The position numbers and the translations under genes were made by a program. 64,000 bases of DNA from Scortum barcoo (Eukaryota > Chordata > Actinopteri > Centrarchiformes > Terapontidae), in assembly GCA_023238725.1 (NCBI GenBank), contig CM041536.1, positions 62,001 through 126,000 of the forward strand, given 5' to 3'. Position 1 is the stretch's first letter. The number at the start of each line of letters is the position of its first letter. This document shows positions 1-14,367 of this stretch, piece after piece. A model generated the notes under the pieces. That model was not told the origin of the DNA. It worked only from the letters and a program-made list of their open reading frames with translations, and did not search any database.

Positions 1-2025
1 ACCTTCAAACCTTTACATTCCAGTTAAATTCACCATTAAATCACTTAACTGTCTCACAGCATCACATATAAACTGTATCACATTCACACAACCAAAAACA
101 GACACCAAAGATCAGTCACTGCAATTTTGAAAATGTGAAACATGAGGAATTTATGAAAGCAAAGCTGTAAATGTGCAAAACTGCTGTAATGTGTGAACGT
201 TAGAAAAGATCTGAGCTTGTGGAGTTTTTTTTCTCATGTCAAAAGATCAAAATTCACTGTGCTGCCATGGCAACGTTGTTTGACGAAACCTCAGGATTGG
301 CACAACTTTTCATTGTTAAGGACTTTAGATTTAGAAGATTTACAAGTTTATCTGGTTAAATCTCTGAGAAGAATACATTAAAGTATTTAAAGTAAAACAC
401 TTAAATTCAAAAGGCTGGCTTCTTGTTGGGTTTAGTTCATGGCACCAAGAGCCTTTTTTTACTACTTTACTTTAACTCTTGGGATGTTTTTATGAGCAAA
501 TTTCATACATCTTAGTGACTTGTATCGTAAGGCATCTTTATTGAAACTATGGAGGGGGAATTATTGAGCCAATTTGCCACAGCCAAGCTTGAAACCTGCG
601 TCAAATTAAAACTTTCACCACTTCTGATTTGTGTGGTAAACTTTTTGAATTCCATCCCTCACCTTCTGTAATGTGACCTTTGTTAGGTAGCCAGTTAACT
701 TTCATCTGCAGGAACTGCACTACATACCATACGATATATAAATATTAATAACACAGTAACAATAGCCACTGTTCACAACATCTTCATACGACACAGAGAC
801 TAAACACAGCAACATGATACCGAATTTAAAAATGTTCATGCAGAGCAGCAGCTAACAATAAGACATAAAAACTATATCTTAATGTTAATCTCAATGTTAA
901 AAGAGGCAATACATCACAAGATGTTCCTCAGAAGATGGAGTTCATCCGTTGTCAGATGCATAAATTGACATTATTTATCACTTTAAGGTCCTCTTGTCAA
1001 CATTGGCTTAAAAAAAGTGAAAATGGTATCACTTGTATATTATTATTAAAATTAAAACTAAATAAACGTATTGTGGTAGGTGGTGATGTTTCACTTGGCA
1101 TGGTATCAGCTTTCTTGAATTTCCTCCCTGTGCGACTAATAAAGGCTTATCTCATCTTTTCAAAGTAGAAGATAGGGCTGGACCTAACCCCTAACCCCCT
1201 AATCGGACATTCCTTTTTTGGGTAGGTTTTTCACTTTATTGGAATCCAAATATTTGTTTTGTTTTGTAGGGTATGTTCACAGATTCACATTAACTCATGT
1301 GCCTTTGCAGGTAAGAATAATCTCTTGATGTTATATCGACAGCTGCATTTAACTGATAGTCTGTTAAACCAACAGCTGAACTTTGACCTGAGAGTTTCTA
1401 GCTGTTTCCAGCAGACACCAGTTTTACTCCTGAATCTGAAGGGCATCGTTTCCTGAGCTACAATCATCTAGGAGATTCAGCAGTGAAGCTGCTGTCTGCT
1501 GGAGACTGGACTTTCCCATGTCCGGTAGGCAATAAGGACCTTTTAAGTCCTCGTAAGATCCCTATGTGTTAGTAAGACTACATAAGGGTTAATAATAGCT
1601 TCATAAACATTTAGACATTTCTAAGCACTTAAAGGAATTTATTAACAATTTATAGACTACTTAATGTTATAGTAACAAACTCCAATTTACCCATTATGTC
1701 ATTGTTAAATCTAAAATCGAAGCTTTTTTGTTGTTTATTTAGATTAATACACATTTTATTATGCATTTATTAGCAGTTAACTATGGTTTTTGCAGCAACT
1801 GGATCAAACGTGAGATTGATGCCTTCAATAAACTTAACCTTATTCTGGAAAATGTGATAAAACATCATTACTCACATCAACCAAAAAATAAGAAATAGTG
1901 CATTATAGCATAAAAGTTATTTTAGTAATATTTGTTATAGTTCATAACTATAGTTAGTTTTAGTAAAAAACAGACACATTAACTAGTATAACTGGTTTTA
2001 AATACAATAAGACTCGGACACTCTG
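1..2025. other. Intergenic sequence downstream of lamb1
   Basis: AT-rich, with no exon, transposon or RNA gene that I can recognise on either strand. The open frames here are short and have no family resemblance. A short telomere-like run (CCCTAAC variants) is at about 1185-1202. In human the next gene beyond LAMB1 is the convergent DLD; no DLD coding sequence is visible in these 2 kb. Confidence 0.6.
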
Positions 2026-2045
2026 ATTGAAAGTAAATGAAAGTT

Positions 2046-2051
2046 TTTATT
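2046..2051 (-). promoter_or_regulatory. lamb1: Candidate poly(A) signal of lamb1
   Basis: Complement reads AATAAA, about 580 nt after the stop codon, followed on the minus strand by A- and T-rich sequence. Predicts a 3' UTR of roughly 600 nt ending near 2025. Inferred from sequence only; the first such hexamer with a plausible context was taken. Confidence 0.5.
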
Positions 2052-2629
2052 AAAAATCATTTTAGGTTCAAAGTCTTGGTCACGTAGAAAAATAAAACAG
2101 GTAATTCAAAATGAGGGAGTGAAAAAGTTGCAGTCAAACTTTTAAAGTAGAATCTAATCGACAGTCAGTTACTTTTTTACAACTTTCACAAACACATTCA
2201 ACTGATCTAAAAACTCAGAACACCAGTTTTACTTTTAGGGCAACTGTACTTTAGTGACGGCTTAACCAAGTTTCTAATTAAAAAAAACTTTTCTCATTTG
2301 GTACATGGTTCATCTCATTTTTTGTCATTTGGAAATAAGCTGAAAATGAAACATTCAGTATTTTTGAGTCATTTCATTTTAATAAGATAAAATATTTGGT
2401 TTCAACACCAGAATCTCATTTTGGAATGAAAAATTTCTTTTAGTTTTTTTTCTTCATGTGAGGATTAGAGGTTGGTGTTCTCACTTCTGATGGCTGCTGA
2501 GAAAAGGTCAACAGATCGGATCTAACATCACATATTTTTAAATGGGTCCTGTTCCTTTAATTCACCTCAGGTATCTCAGAATATGATCTGTGACCCTCAA
2601 ACAGACGCTGTCGATGGTGACCTTTGACC

Positions 2630-2769
2630 CTAGAACAGACAGGTGCTGTAGACGGTGACCTTGTGGCTGATCTCCTGCAGCAGCTCCTTCACGGCAGCCT
2701 CCAGCTCCACCAGCTGCTCCGCCTTCACCTCCAGAGTGCGCTGGTTCAGTTCATACGACTTCTCCAAAT
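2630..2769 (-). CDS. lamb1: lamb1 coding exon 33 (C-terminus, stop)
   Basis: Residues 1751-1796 and a TAG stop (complement 2630-2632): DLEKSYELNQRTLEVKAEQL to KVTVYSTCLF. Acceptor TTGCAG|ATTTGG. The penultimate-region Cys1794 corresponds to the Cys that links beta and gamma chains; one extra Phe follows the human terminus. Confidence 0.96.
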
Positions 2770-5700
2770 CTGCAAAACACCACATTGTATTAGTGAGTAA
2801 GCAGAACAAGAGAAGTGAGAAATGTTTGTGGTTTCATGAGGAGTCACTTTCACAGCGTTTGGGTTAGGGTGCGGCGCCCTGAACTGTTGCCATGACGTGA
2901 ATAAAAATCAGTAGCCTAAGGGGGGATTGTTTTCTGTTTTACGTCAGGACGGGTTAGGACTGTTTATAAAGATGGACAACATGACAGCGTCCCCACAGTA
3001 AAACCAAATCATCTGGTTCGCCCCCTAGTGGCTAGCTGCAGTACTCATAAGCCCCGCCTCCTCTAACCCTAGAGATCAAACATGAGATAAATGTTTCCCA
3101 AAGATGGTTTCTGTCATTTTACATAGTTCTTTTCACGCTGATGTTTGTTCAGTTGTTCATTTCTCTTATCAGTTTGGTTTTAATTAGTTAATTGATGCTA
3201 TAAATGTTAGGTTAAAATGTCATGTATGACTTTAGCAGGAGATTGTTAGCTAACAGTCCCTAATTATTGATCACTGATCGAGTCAGATGAGACCTTGATA
3301 CAGAGGGTCCTCCCTCTGATCACTACTCTGAATCAGAATCATCCAAATTAGAATATTTTATTAATCCCAGGGGGAAATTGCCTTTTTTTAAAAAACTAAA
3401 TTTAGTTACTCTGGCTCCAGAACAAGATGGTGACGCCTGTATATGAGATATCTGACTTCACTTTTATGAAGTTAAATATGGGAAGTAGAGATGCATTGTC
3501 CATCTTCATTTACAGTCAATGATCAGAACACTGAGGGTGATGTTAGTATGATGTCACTGTGACGTCACCTTTGAGCAGCTGCAGTTTGCTGCTGGCTTTC
3601 AGCAGCAGCTCTTTGGCTTCCTGCTGCAGTGACTCCGCCCTTTTCTTTGCATCGACCATGCCCCCTGCCTTCTGATCAATTAGCTGCTCCACTGTGGCAT
3701 ATTTATCTTTCAGCTCTGAGTCCAGGTCCTAAACACACACAACCATAAACACATACACGTACACATTTGCATGAATACGTTTTAACGAAAAACTGATCAA
3801 CAGAAACACACTCGAAAAGAAGACATAATGTGCAGATGTGAGGGTCCTTCGCTGACTGATACGCTGTGCGTATTAAATGTTAACTGATTGACCATCTAAG
3901 GGGTAAAATCACCTTTTTAACCTCCTCTGCAATCTTTGCGATGCTCACTGCATCCTGATTGGTCCGTTCAGTGCTGAGAGTGACATTCAGAGAATTTTCT
4001 CTCAACAGTGTCACATCCTGCTCAAGCCTCTGAAGCTTTTGGGTGGCATTATTCAGCTTCAGCTCAGTATCTGCTGTCTCCGACTCCACCTGAATGCAAC
4101 ACAGATAGATGAAATGTTACCTTCATATTTCAGATGTCAGTGAAGTAAAATATTTGGTAGATGTTCTGACATGATGTCAGTGAAGTACATGTCTTAAACT
4201 ATGGGTCAGTGCTTACAGAGGACAACAGGTTGTTGGTGTTCTGGATATTGGCAGCGGCCTGCTGGATGGCACTGCTGGCGGCAGTCTGAGCTCTCTGGGC
4301 CTCCTCAAGAGCTTGCTTCACCTTCTCTGCAGAGTCCTTCACATCTGCTGCTTCCATACTGACAAACACAGGGAGTCATATTTCATTAGCCAAACTGTTA
4401 GAGAGGTGAAACTTTCTTTTTAAGTTTTCAGTTCTTTTTTTCAATAACAATAAAAACAAACAAGCAAACAGAAAAAACAAAGAAAGAACAAAATTAGACA
4501 GCCAAGAGCACTTTATAAAGATAGTTGTCCATAAGTCCAACTGGGATTTTACCCAAATACAGAGTAATAAAAGAAAAATCTACTTTTAAACCAAAGATTG
4601 ACCGTATTTCTCCAGCAACTTCTTGCCAATATGGTTGAATAAGGGGGCAGGCCCAGAATATATGAAAGTGGTCTGCCATTGTCTGTCCACATTGTCTCCA
4701 GCATTTATCCTGTCCCTGGAAACCCTGCTGTTTAGATTTCAATTTAGGAGTCACAAAAAAACGTATTATGTTTTTCCAGCAGAATTCTTGCCAGGCTCTG
4801 GAGTTGGTGGTCTTAGCTTGACCCAATATTTTTGCATGTTTCTCGAGATGGAGGTTTTTTTACAGGTGTTAAACCACACCTTAAGGGCAACCCTGGTCCA
4901 GCAATTTATTTTGTCCAGGTAAGGATCATGGTGTTGGCAGTTACCTAATAAAGACTGAGCTAGTGTTTCAGATTGCAAAAATTCCATATCTTTCCATTTG
5001 GCAGAGTGGTTTGGATTACATCAGCAAACTATGGGTCTTAGCTGGGCAGCAATATAATAGTCCTCCACACATGGCAGAGAAAGTCCACCCTCATCTTTGG
5101 GTAACTGCAAGATCTTATATTTAATTCTGGGCCTCTTACTGTTCCAGATATCATTCTATTCCATTCCCTAAAATCCTTAGGGGGGACCTCTACGGGAAGT
5201 GAAGTACAGGAAGTGGAATAAGTACAGAAGCCGGGGAAAGACATTCATTTTTATCGTTTCAATTCTATTAGCCATGTCTAGGAGCAGTACAGTCCATCTA
5301 TCTAGATCTGCTTTACTGGATCATAATTTGTCATATATTTTAGAGATATCTTTTAGGATCCAAACTCTCAGATATTTAATAGCAGAATAAACCATAACTT
5401 ATTCCATACAAAGCCATATTCAGCTCTTTATATTTACTTATATTATTTTATTCTCATTCTTTTATATTTTGTATTTTAAGTGTTTACTGTTTATTTTTCA
5501 TCTGTGTGCTTCTTCTATCTGTATGCTTGCTGGAAACTTAAATTTTCCCTGAGGGAGTCATCCCAAAGGGATCAATAAAGTCGAGTCTGAGTCTGAGTCT
5601 GAGTCGTTAAAATTAAATCTGCCTTTCAAGTCAGCATTCGGTGTGAAATTATATGGGAGTATCTGGGTCTTATGTGTATTTAATTTATACCCAGAATATG

Positions 5701-8700
5701 AGCCAAACAGTCTCAAAAGGGACATCAATTTAGGTGTACTTCTCTGTAAGTCAGTCAAAGTGTGCAATTTATCATCTGCAAACACTTATCTTGTATTCAT
5801 TATCTCCAACTGAAATCCCTTTCATCTCTGTGCCCTCCCTTATTGCCTGAGCTAAGGGCTCTATGAAGAGTGCAAAGAGGGCAGGGCTTAGTGGGCAGCT
5901 TTGGCGACAACCTCTCTCTAGCTTGATGGATTGAGTTAGGTGACCATTGATTCTTACCATAGCAGTGGAGTTTGAATAAAGTGATCTAATACACTGAACA
6001 GATTTTTCATTAAAGCCAAAACATTGCAGTACTTGGTAAAGGTAGCCCCATCCAACCAAATAAAACACTTTCTCTGCCTCTAAGCTGATCAGTGTGGCAC
6101 TAATATTTCCCTTGCTCACATAGTCTACCACATGGAGTGTTCGTCTAATATTGTCCTGTGTTTGTCTTTCTTGAACAAACCCTGTCCCATTTCAGGGACT
6201 ATGTGTTCTATTCTTTTGGCCATAATTGAGGCAAATAGCTTATAGTCAGTATTCAAAATGGATATTGGCCTATATGAACTACATTCTCCATTGTCCTTGC
6301 CTTCTTTAGGAATTATTGATATTACTGCCTCGCTCCAATATTGGGGCTTCTGGCCTTCCTTAAGGGTGTGGTTAAAGCATCTGAGAAGAAGTGGCGTCAA
6401 CTCAGGCTTGAATATTTTGTACCATTCATTAACAAATCCATCTGACCCTGGTGTTTTGTTAGTCTTTAGCCAAGAAACAGTGCCACCCAGTTCAGCGATT
6501 GTTATGTCATCAGTCAGTACATTATTCTGGTGTTCCCCTATTGAGGGAAGATCCAGAGATTTTAAGAACTCATTATTACTGAGTCATCAGCTTTGTCAAG
6601 TTGAGTATACAAGTCCTTATAGTAGGCTTCAAAGGCTTGCTGAATTTCTTCTAGCTTATGGCAGACTTTGTTGTTTTTTGGGTTTCTTATTTTGTAAACA
6701 GTTCTTTCTGCTTGTTGCTTATGAAGTCCCCAAGACAGAAGCTTCATAGCCTTTGAACCAGTTTCATAATATTTTTTAGTAAACATAATTTTTTTCTCAT
6801 TTTATTCGTCATAAATCTGATTTATTTCTTGTTTAATACATTTTAGTTGGGCCCATATTTTGGGTCTCTTTGAGTCGAATGTTGAGTTTCCAGGTTCTTC
6901 AGTTTTGACTGCAGCTCCGCTAAGCGTTTATGTTTCTCTTTTTTCCTATGTGCTGCAAAGGCTGTGAGTTTACCCCTAAGTACTGCCTTCCAGGCATCCC
7001 ACAGGGCATTTGGTGATACTGTTCCATTGTCATTATTTAGCAAGTATTCTTTTAACTCTTCTTTTATATATTCCTTACAAACTCTATCATTAAATAAGCT
7101 AGTATTGAGCCTCCATAGAGTATTCTTCCTTTTATTATCTAGATGCAGAGAGAGGTATACTCCTGAATGGTCTGAGACATCTTTAACACCTATCTTGCAT
7201 TCACTTATTCTATGTCTATCTGCAGCTGAGATAAAAAAAATCCAATCTGGAATATTCTGCGTGACAAGGGGAGTAGTAGGTAAATTGCTTTTCTGTGGGA
7301 TGTAGGTCCCTCCATATATCTATCATGCCAAATTCCCATAGCATTTTCCGGATGAATACTGAGTTTTGGTTTCTCCTTTTGTTTAGACTTGTTTGGTTTG
7401 CAATTGGATATTCAAGTCACCCCCACAGATTAAAGTTCCTGATGACTCTAGAGTTAATAAGTCAAATATTTTTTAAATAAATGATCTGTCATGCTCTGGT
7501 GGCATATATATACATTTAACAGAGTGACTTCTTTGTGATCAATCTTGCCCTAAGATATAGCGACCTTCCTTATCTTTAATTTGAGCAGTTAATTGGAACT
7601 GTAACTTGTTTGAAAGTAAAATTGCCACTCCCCTCTTACGCCCAGATTTGTAAAAGGAATAAAATGTGTTAATAAACCCCATCTTTTTTTATTTTTCATG
7701 GTAAGAGTTAGAGAGATGTGTCTCTTGCCAAAATGCCACTTGAATATTTTACCTTTTAATTTTAGCAATAACTTTGCTCCTTTTCACTGGATTATGTAAT
7801 CCATTCAAGTAATATTATTTTATATTCCTGATAGTCCATTTGCTTTGTTTCTTTGTGTCAATAATGGCCTATTGCAACCTGTAACACCTTACCCTTGAAC
7901 TTGGGTATAAACAGCTATTGAGATATGAACAATACAGAACACAGTGAGTATAAAACAAATTGACTTCCACAATTAGAGAACTTACATGCTCTTTAAAACT
8001 GAGGGGAAAGCCTGATTTAACAAAAGGGCCCCTCTTTGAAGTTACTGATGGGGCCTTGGCATTGAGGTCAGGTCTCCTGGGGTTTGTGGTGGAAAGCGTG
8101 CAGTTTCTCTCGTATTTGCTCCGGGTGGGATGCTCGTTGACGATGCTTGTCCCCGACCCTCTCCCACACTGTGATGCGAGGTCCTGGAGCCCTAAGCCTA
8201 ACCCATTTTGATCAATGGGGAACCCCCTTTTCTGCAGGTCATCCACGGCTTCTCTTGCACTGTTGTAAATCCTGGGTCCACCATCCAAAAACACCTTGAG
8301 TTTGGCAAGCAGGGGGGGGGTCTGGAACTGCATACCCTTCTCCTTAAGCACTCTCCTTATTCCTGCATACTCTCTTCTTTCTTAACTATCTCCGTCGGGT
8401 AGTCGTGGTCAAAATAAACTCTTGTGTCTTTGTAAAAGACCTCCTTCTTCTTCCAAGCAGATGACAGGATCAGTTCTTTAATTTTATACTCCTCGTGCAG
8501 CCAGAGCTCTGTGGCGGCGCTGTATTTTCAGATCGAACTCGCCGGAGGTGGCCAGCTCGGCGTTTGGTCAGCTCCTTCTTCACGTTCTCTCTCAACGTAG
8601 ACCAGAATGAGTGCAGCTCACTCTTTATGTCGGAGCGCACCGCCTTAATCTCTGTGTGAATACTAGCTAGCAGGCTAGCTTCAGCTGGATCAAGTCCGGC

Positions 8701-11700
8701 CGGGCTAGGTGATCTAGCATTAGCGTCGTCATCACTCTCCGCAGCTACTTTATCATATTTTCCAGATCTTGTGTTAATTTTACTTTTAGCTTTGCTGGTT
8801 TTGTCCCTTTCTATAGTATAACAACCATATTACTGCGTTAAAGCACTTGAATCTGGGGAAATAATCCATGTTTTGGGGAGAGTGATCAGTCAGCCTGCCA
8901 TTTTGTCTACGTGCCAACCGGAAGTCAACTTTAAAACCTTTCAAAGGGGGCGGGGCGCTCGTGAGCAGGACATGGAGTAGGAAGCATTTTTCAGAGCTCT
9001 TGCATAATCAACAATATTTTTTTTAAAAAAAGCTAAATATATGTCAAGATCAGTACAAACGTTTGCGAAAGACATCACAGGGAGGCAAGCGATCAAACTG
9101 CACGCAGAGTGTCAACTTGAATGGCTGAAAAGCTTCAAAAATATAAGTACGGCAGCCAAGCTAAAGCTAACAGTTCACGGCCTGCTAGAACCACAAGGCA
9201 ACGTATACTAGGTGTTTCGGACCAGCCCTCGCCCTCTAGGTCTGAAAACTCAGATATGGCTGCTGAAAGTATTAAAGAAGAAGTTTTGTCCTCCTTGAGA
9301 GGAGAGATTTCTAAAATCATAAGAGATGAACTTAAAAGTGCGCTCGTGGATGACTTTAGCGCATTTAAATCGGAACTACAAGGAATGAGGGCTGAAGTCG
9401 CCAATAATGCGAAAGCAATGCGGGCAGAAGTCGACCACATTAAAACAGACATATGAAGGGCGGATTACCAACATGGTCCGATGAAGTGACTTTGCTACAA
9501 GCCACGGTATCCAGCCTTAAAAACCAGGTGACAACTCTTAAAGATCGATGTGAGGACATGGAGGGGAGAATGAGATAGAACAACATCAGGATAGGAGGCA
9601 TAGAAGAGCAACTCCTGCTCTCCAAAAGCGGTCACTAAAGCTCTCAGAGAAGTCCTACAGCTGGACCGGGATATAAAGGTGGACCACTCACACTGCGCAT
9701 TGGCCACCAGGAATTTAGGTGACTGGGAGAAGCCCCGGGTGATCATCGCGAAGTTACATTACGATGAAGACGCCGTGGAGATCCTACGGAAAGCCCGGGA
9801 CAGAGCTCCACTGTCTTACAATGGACACCAAATTGCGATATTCCCTCGACTATACTGGCAGTGTTGCCAAGGCTAGAGCTGCATTCACGGATGTACGGAG
9901 AGAACTACGAGGTCAAAAAGAGATCCGCTACGGTTTACCCAATGAAGAGGAGCCTGGATTTATTAAGATGTTGCTCAATATAGTATTGAAGTATAGCACC
10001 GGTCTTCTGCTGATGGGAGGGGATTTTAACTGTGTAATGTCTCAGCTAATGGATCGAGAACCACCTTCTAAAGCCCCCCTACCCAGAATGAGTAAAATGC
10101 TTAAATATCAAATTATAGAAGCAGACCTGGTGGATATATGGAGAAGTAAGTTTCCAAGAGGTAGAGACTTCACCTTTTATTCAAGCAGACATGCATTCTA
10201 TTCTAGGATAGATTATTTCTTTACCCTAAGGGCAGATTTGCATAGGAAAACAGACACTGAGATACTGCCTATCACTATTTCTGACCATGCACCTGTTTAA
10301 TGAAATGGGATATAGGACATAGACCAATAACTAAACAATGGAGACTTAATACATCTCTCCTTAATGATAAAGGATTTATCTCCTTCATTTCAGAAGAGTT
10401 TAAGACATACAGTGGATATAAAAAGTCTACACACCCCTGTTCAAATGCCAGGTTTTTGTGATGTAAAAAAATGACACCAAGATAAATAATTTCACAACTT
10501 TTTCCACCTTTAATGTTACCTATAACCTGTACAACACAATTGAAAAACAAACTGAAACCTTTACAGGGGAAAAACAAAAAAATAAAAAATTAAAACAACC
10601 TGGTTGCATAAATATGCACACCCTTAAACTAAAACTTTGCTGCAGCACCTTTTTGGCTTTAATTACAGCACTCAGTCTTTTTGGGTAAGAGTCTATCAGC
10701 GTGGCACATCTTGATGTGGCAATATTTGCCCACTCTTCTTTGCAAAACTGCTCCAAATCTGACAGATTGCGAGGGCATCTCCTATGCACAGCCCTCTTCA
10801 GATCACCCCACAGATGTTCGATTGATTCAGGTCTGGTCTCTGGACTGGGCCATTCCAAAATCTCAGTCTTATTCTGGTGAAGCCATTCTTTAGTTGATTT
10901 GGATGTGTGCTTTGGGTCATTGTCGTGCTGAAAGATGAAGTTCCTCTTCATCTTCAGTTTTCTAACAGGAAGGTTTTGGGGTTTAGGGTTTGAAGGTTTT
11001 GTGCCAACACTGACTGGTATTTGGAACTGTTCATAATTCCCTCCAACCCTGACTAAGGCCCCAGTTCCAGCTGAAGAAAAACAGCCCCAAAGCATGATGC
11101 TGCCACCACCACCATGCTTCACTGTAGGTATGGTGTTCTTTTGGTGATGAGCAGTGTTGTTTTTGCGCCAAATATACCTTTTGGAATTATGGCCAAAAAG
11201 TTCAACCTTGGTTTCATCGGACCACAACACATTTTCCCACATGCGTTTGGGAGATTTCAAATGTCTTTTTGCAAAATGAAGCCGGGCTTGGATGTTTTTC
11301 TTCGAGAGATAAGGCTTCCACCTTGCCATCCTTCCCCATAGCCCAGACATATGAAGAAGACGGGAGATTGTTGTCACATGTACTACACAGCCAGTACTTG
11401 CCAGAAATTCCTGCAACTCCTTCAATGTTGCTGTCGGCCTCTTGGCAGCCTCCCTGACCAGTTTTCTCCTCGTTTTATCATCAATTTTGGACGGACGTCC
11501 TGTTCTTGGTAATGTCACTGTTGTCTGTTGTGCCATATTTTCTCCACTTGATGATGACTGTCTTCACTGTGTTCCATGGTATATTTAATTCCTTGGAAAT
11601 TCTTTTGTACCCTTCTCCTGACTGATATCTTTGAACAATGAGATCCCACTGATGCTTTGGAAGCTCCCTGCAGACAATAGCTTGTGCTGGAAGATGTGGC

Positions 11701-14264
11701 TACAAAAATGTGAAGAAAAGCCTACTAGAACAGCTGAACTTTATTTGGGGTTAATCAGAGGCACTTTAAATGGTGACAGGTGTGTGCTGACTCCCATTTA
11801 ACATGAGTTTGAATGTAATTGGTTAAATCCGAACACAAGCCATACCCCCAGTTATAAGAGGGTGTGCACACTTGTTCAACCTCATTATCTCAGGTTGTTT
11901 ATTTTTACTTTACCTCCCTAAAAGATTTCAGTTTGTTTTTCAATTGCATTGTACAGGTTATGGGTCACATTAAAGGTGGAAAAAGTTGTGAAATTATTTA
12001 TCTTGGTGTCATTTTTTTATATCACAAAAACCATGGCATTTGAACAGGGGTGTGTAGACTTTTTATATCCACTGTATATAGATACCAATGCCTCACCAGA
12101 AACAAACCCCCTAATATTGTGGGATTGCACCAAAGCATATATCAGGGGCCATGTTATCACGTTTACGAAGGAAACGAGGAAAAGAGAGAGGGAGGCCAGA
12201 CAGTGAGAATTGGAAGATAACATAAAAAAGTTAGAGCATAAACATAAACAATCTACAACAATTAATGTCACAAATGATGTAAATGCAAATCGCAGACAAC
12301 TTAATAGCCTTTTGTCAGAGAAGATTGAGGGAAGCTTAAGATTCACAAATCAAAAATACTATGAACACATAATCATTATATAAGAATACAGATACATACT
12401 AAAGCATATAAAAGCTGAGGAATTAGATAAACCAATCAAAGAATTGGAGATTAAGCAGGTGATCTCATCACTCAAGAATAATAAAAGCCCAGGCCCAGAC
12501 GGATTTGTCAATGAATTTTATAAAACCTTTAAAGACCTGCTAGCACCCCTGTTACTAAAAGCATACAGATTTGCCCTAGAGTCCAAAAATATGACATCAT
12601 CTTTGACCGAGGCAACCATAGTAGTAATTCATAAAGAGGGCAAAGACCCCACTGAATGCCAGTCTTATAGGCCAATATCTTTGCTGAATGCGTATACTTA
12701 CAGCAATCTTAGCTAGTCATGTTAAAAAGATAATTACCCAAACTATACACCCTGATCAAATTATTATTACTATTGTATTTATTTCAGATGCTGCCTGTGG
12801 AAATTCCACAAACAACCTTTGATGACCTTGACAAAATTACATCAAAATTTATATGGCAAAAAAAGCACCCTAGAATAAGACTTAAAACTTTACAGTCACT
12901 TAAATTAGATGGAGGTCTTAAACTTCCAAACCCAAGATATTATTTTTGGGCCGCACAGATGAAGCCACTGATAGCATGGATTCAGAATCGGACTTTCACA
13001 TGATGGCTTAATATCAAGAAAAGTATATGCCCAGGGCCTTTGGAAAACTTGGCCTTTCTAGACACTCCTGTAAAAGAAATGGCAGACTGGACAAAAAACA
13101 CTTTTTGGAATAAAATACAGTCAGCTTTCAGGCTGCCAAAGATACTGTTATCATTAGCAAACATTGGACTTATGAGAACCTTCACCCCTAACAATTTAGA
13201 CAGTGGGGTTAGGAGGTGGTCAGACCATGGACTAAGCTATCTACACCAACTACTCAAGGATGACAATTTGAAAATATTCGAACAGTTAAAAAATGAATTT
13301 GATCTACCCAGGACAGACTTCTTCCGATATTTACAGCTCAGATCTTTTCTGACAACACACAAAGAGTGGGGAAAACTTATAAGTCCTACCCCTATAGAAA
13401 AGATCCTCATAACACAAACAAGTAATGGAGATAAGAAAATAATTGGTAAACTATATTATATATTTTATCAACAAATGTACATAACTCCGAACAGATGAGA
13501 CAGAGGTGGGAGGTAGAGATGAAAAAGAATATATCAATGGACACTTGGAGGGAGATATGCACTGAAGCAATATATGCACTGGAAGGAATTCAAGTGGAAA
13601 GTAGTTACCAGGTTTTTCAGAACACCAGTAATAACAGCTAAGATCGGACCAACACGTGGTAGCTCATGCTGGAGGAATTGTGGTACTGAGATTGCAAATC
13701 ACACCCATATATTCTGGCTGTGTCCCAAACTGAACCTATTTTGGAAAGATGTTTTTGATGCTCTCAGAGAGGTTTTCAAACGGGATATTCCACAAACCCC
13801 TATAATAACATTATTAGGAGCAATTCCTGCAGGTATAGAAAGAAGAGATGTGAAATACCTCTTAAACACATTGCTCACAGAGGCATTAAAATGCATAACT
13901 ATCAGATGGTTAAAGCCAGATCCCCCTACTTATAATGTGTGGATTCAGAAAATATGGGACATTTACCAGATAGCAAATCACATATTCATTAAGGCTTCAA
14001 AAACCTGTCTTTATTAAATGATGGAAACCTGTCATAGCTCTACTAATACAATAAGTCTGTGGCCTAAGACTCTTGGCCTGGTACCTTTTCTTGCACATTT
14101 ACACCATCACACCATGTCTTTCAATACCTAGAGTGGATCCCATTTTTTTTTTATTAATTATTATTATTTTAATTATTTGTTTTCTTTTACTTTCTTGCCT
14201 TTCTCTCACTCTAAATTTGTGTAATATAACTCATCCTATGTTCTATCTATTATTTTTCCCTTTC

Positions 14265-14329
<65 letters not shown>

Positions 14330-14336
14330 CACACAC

Positions 14337-14367
<31 letters not shown>

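Noticed and set aside
9135..9452. 105-codon open frame on the minus strand
   Set aside because: Antisense shadow of L1 copy 2 ORF1, which has the real coding signal on the plus strand.
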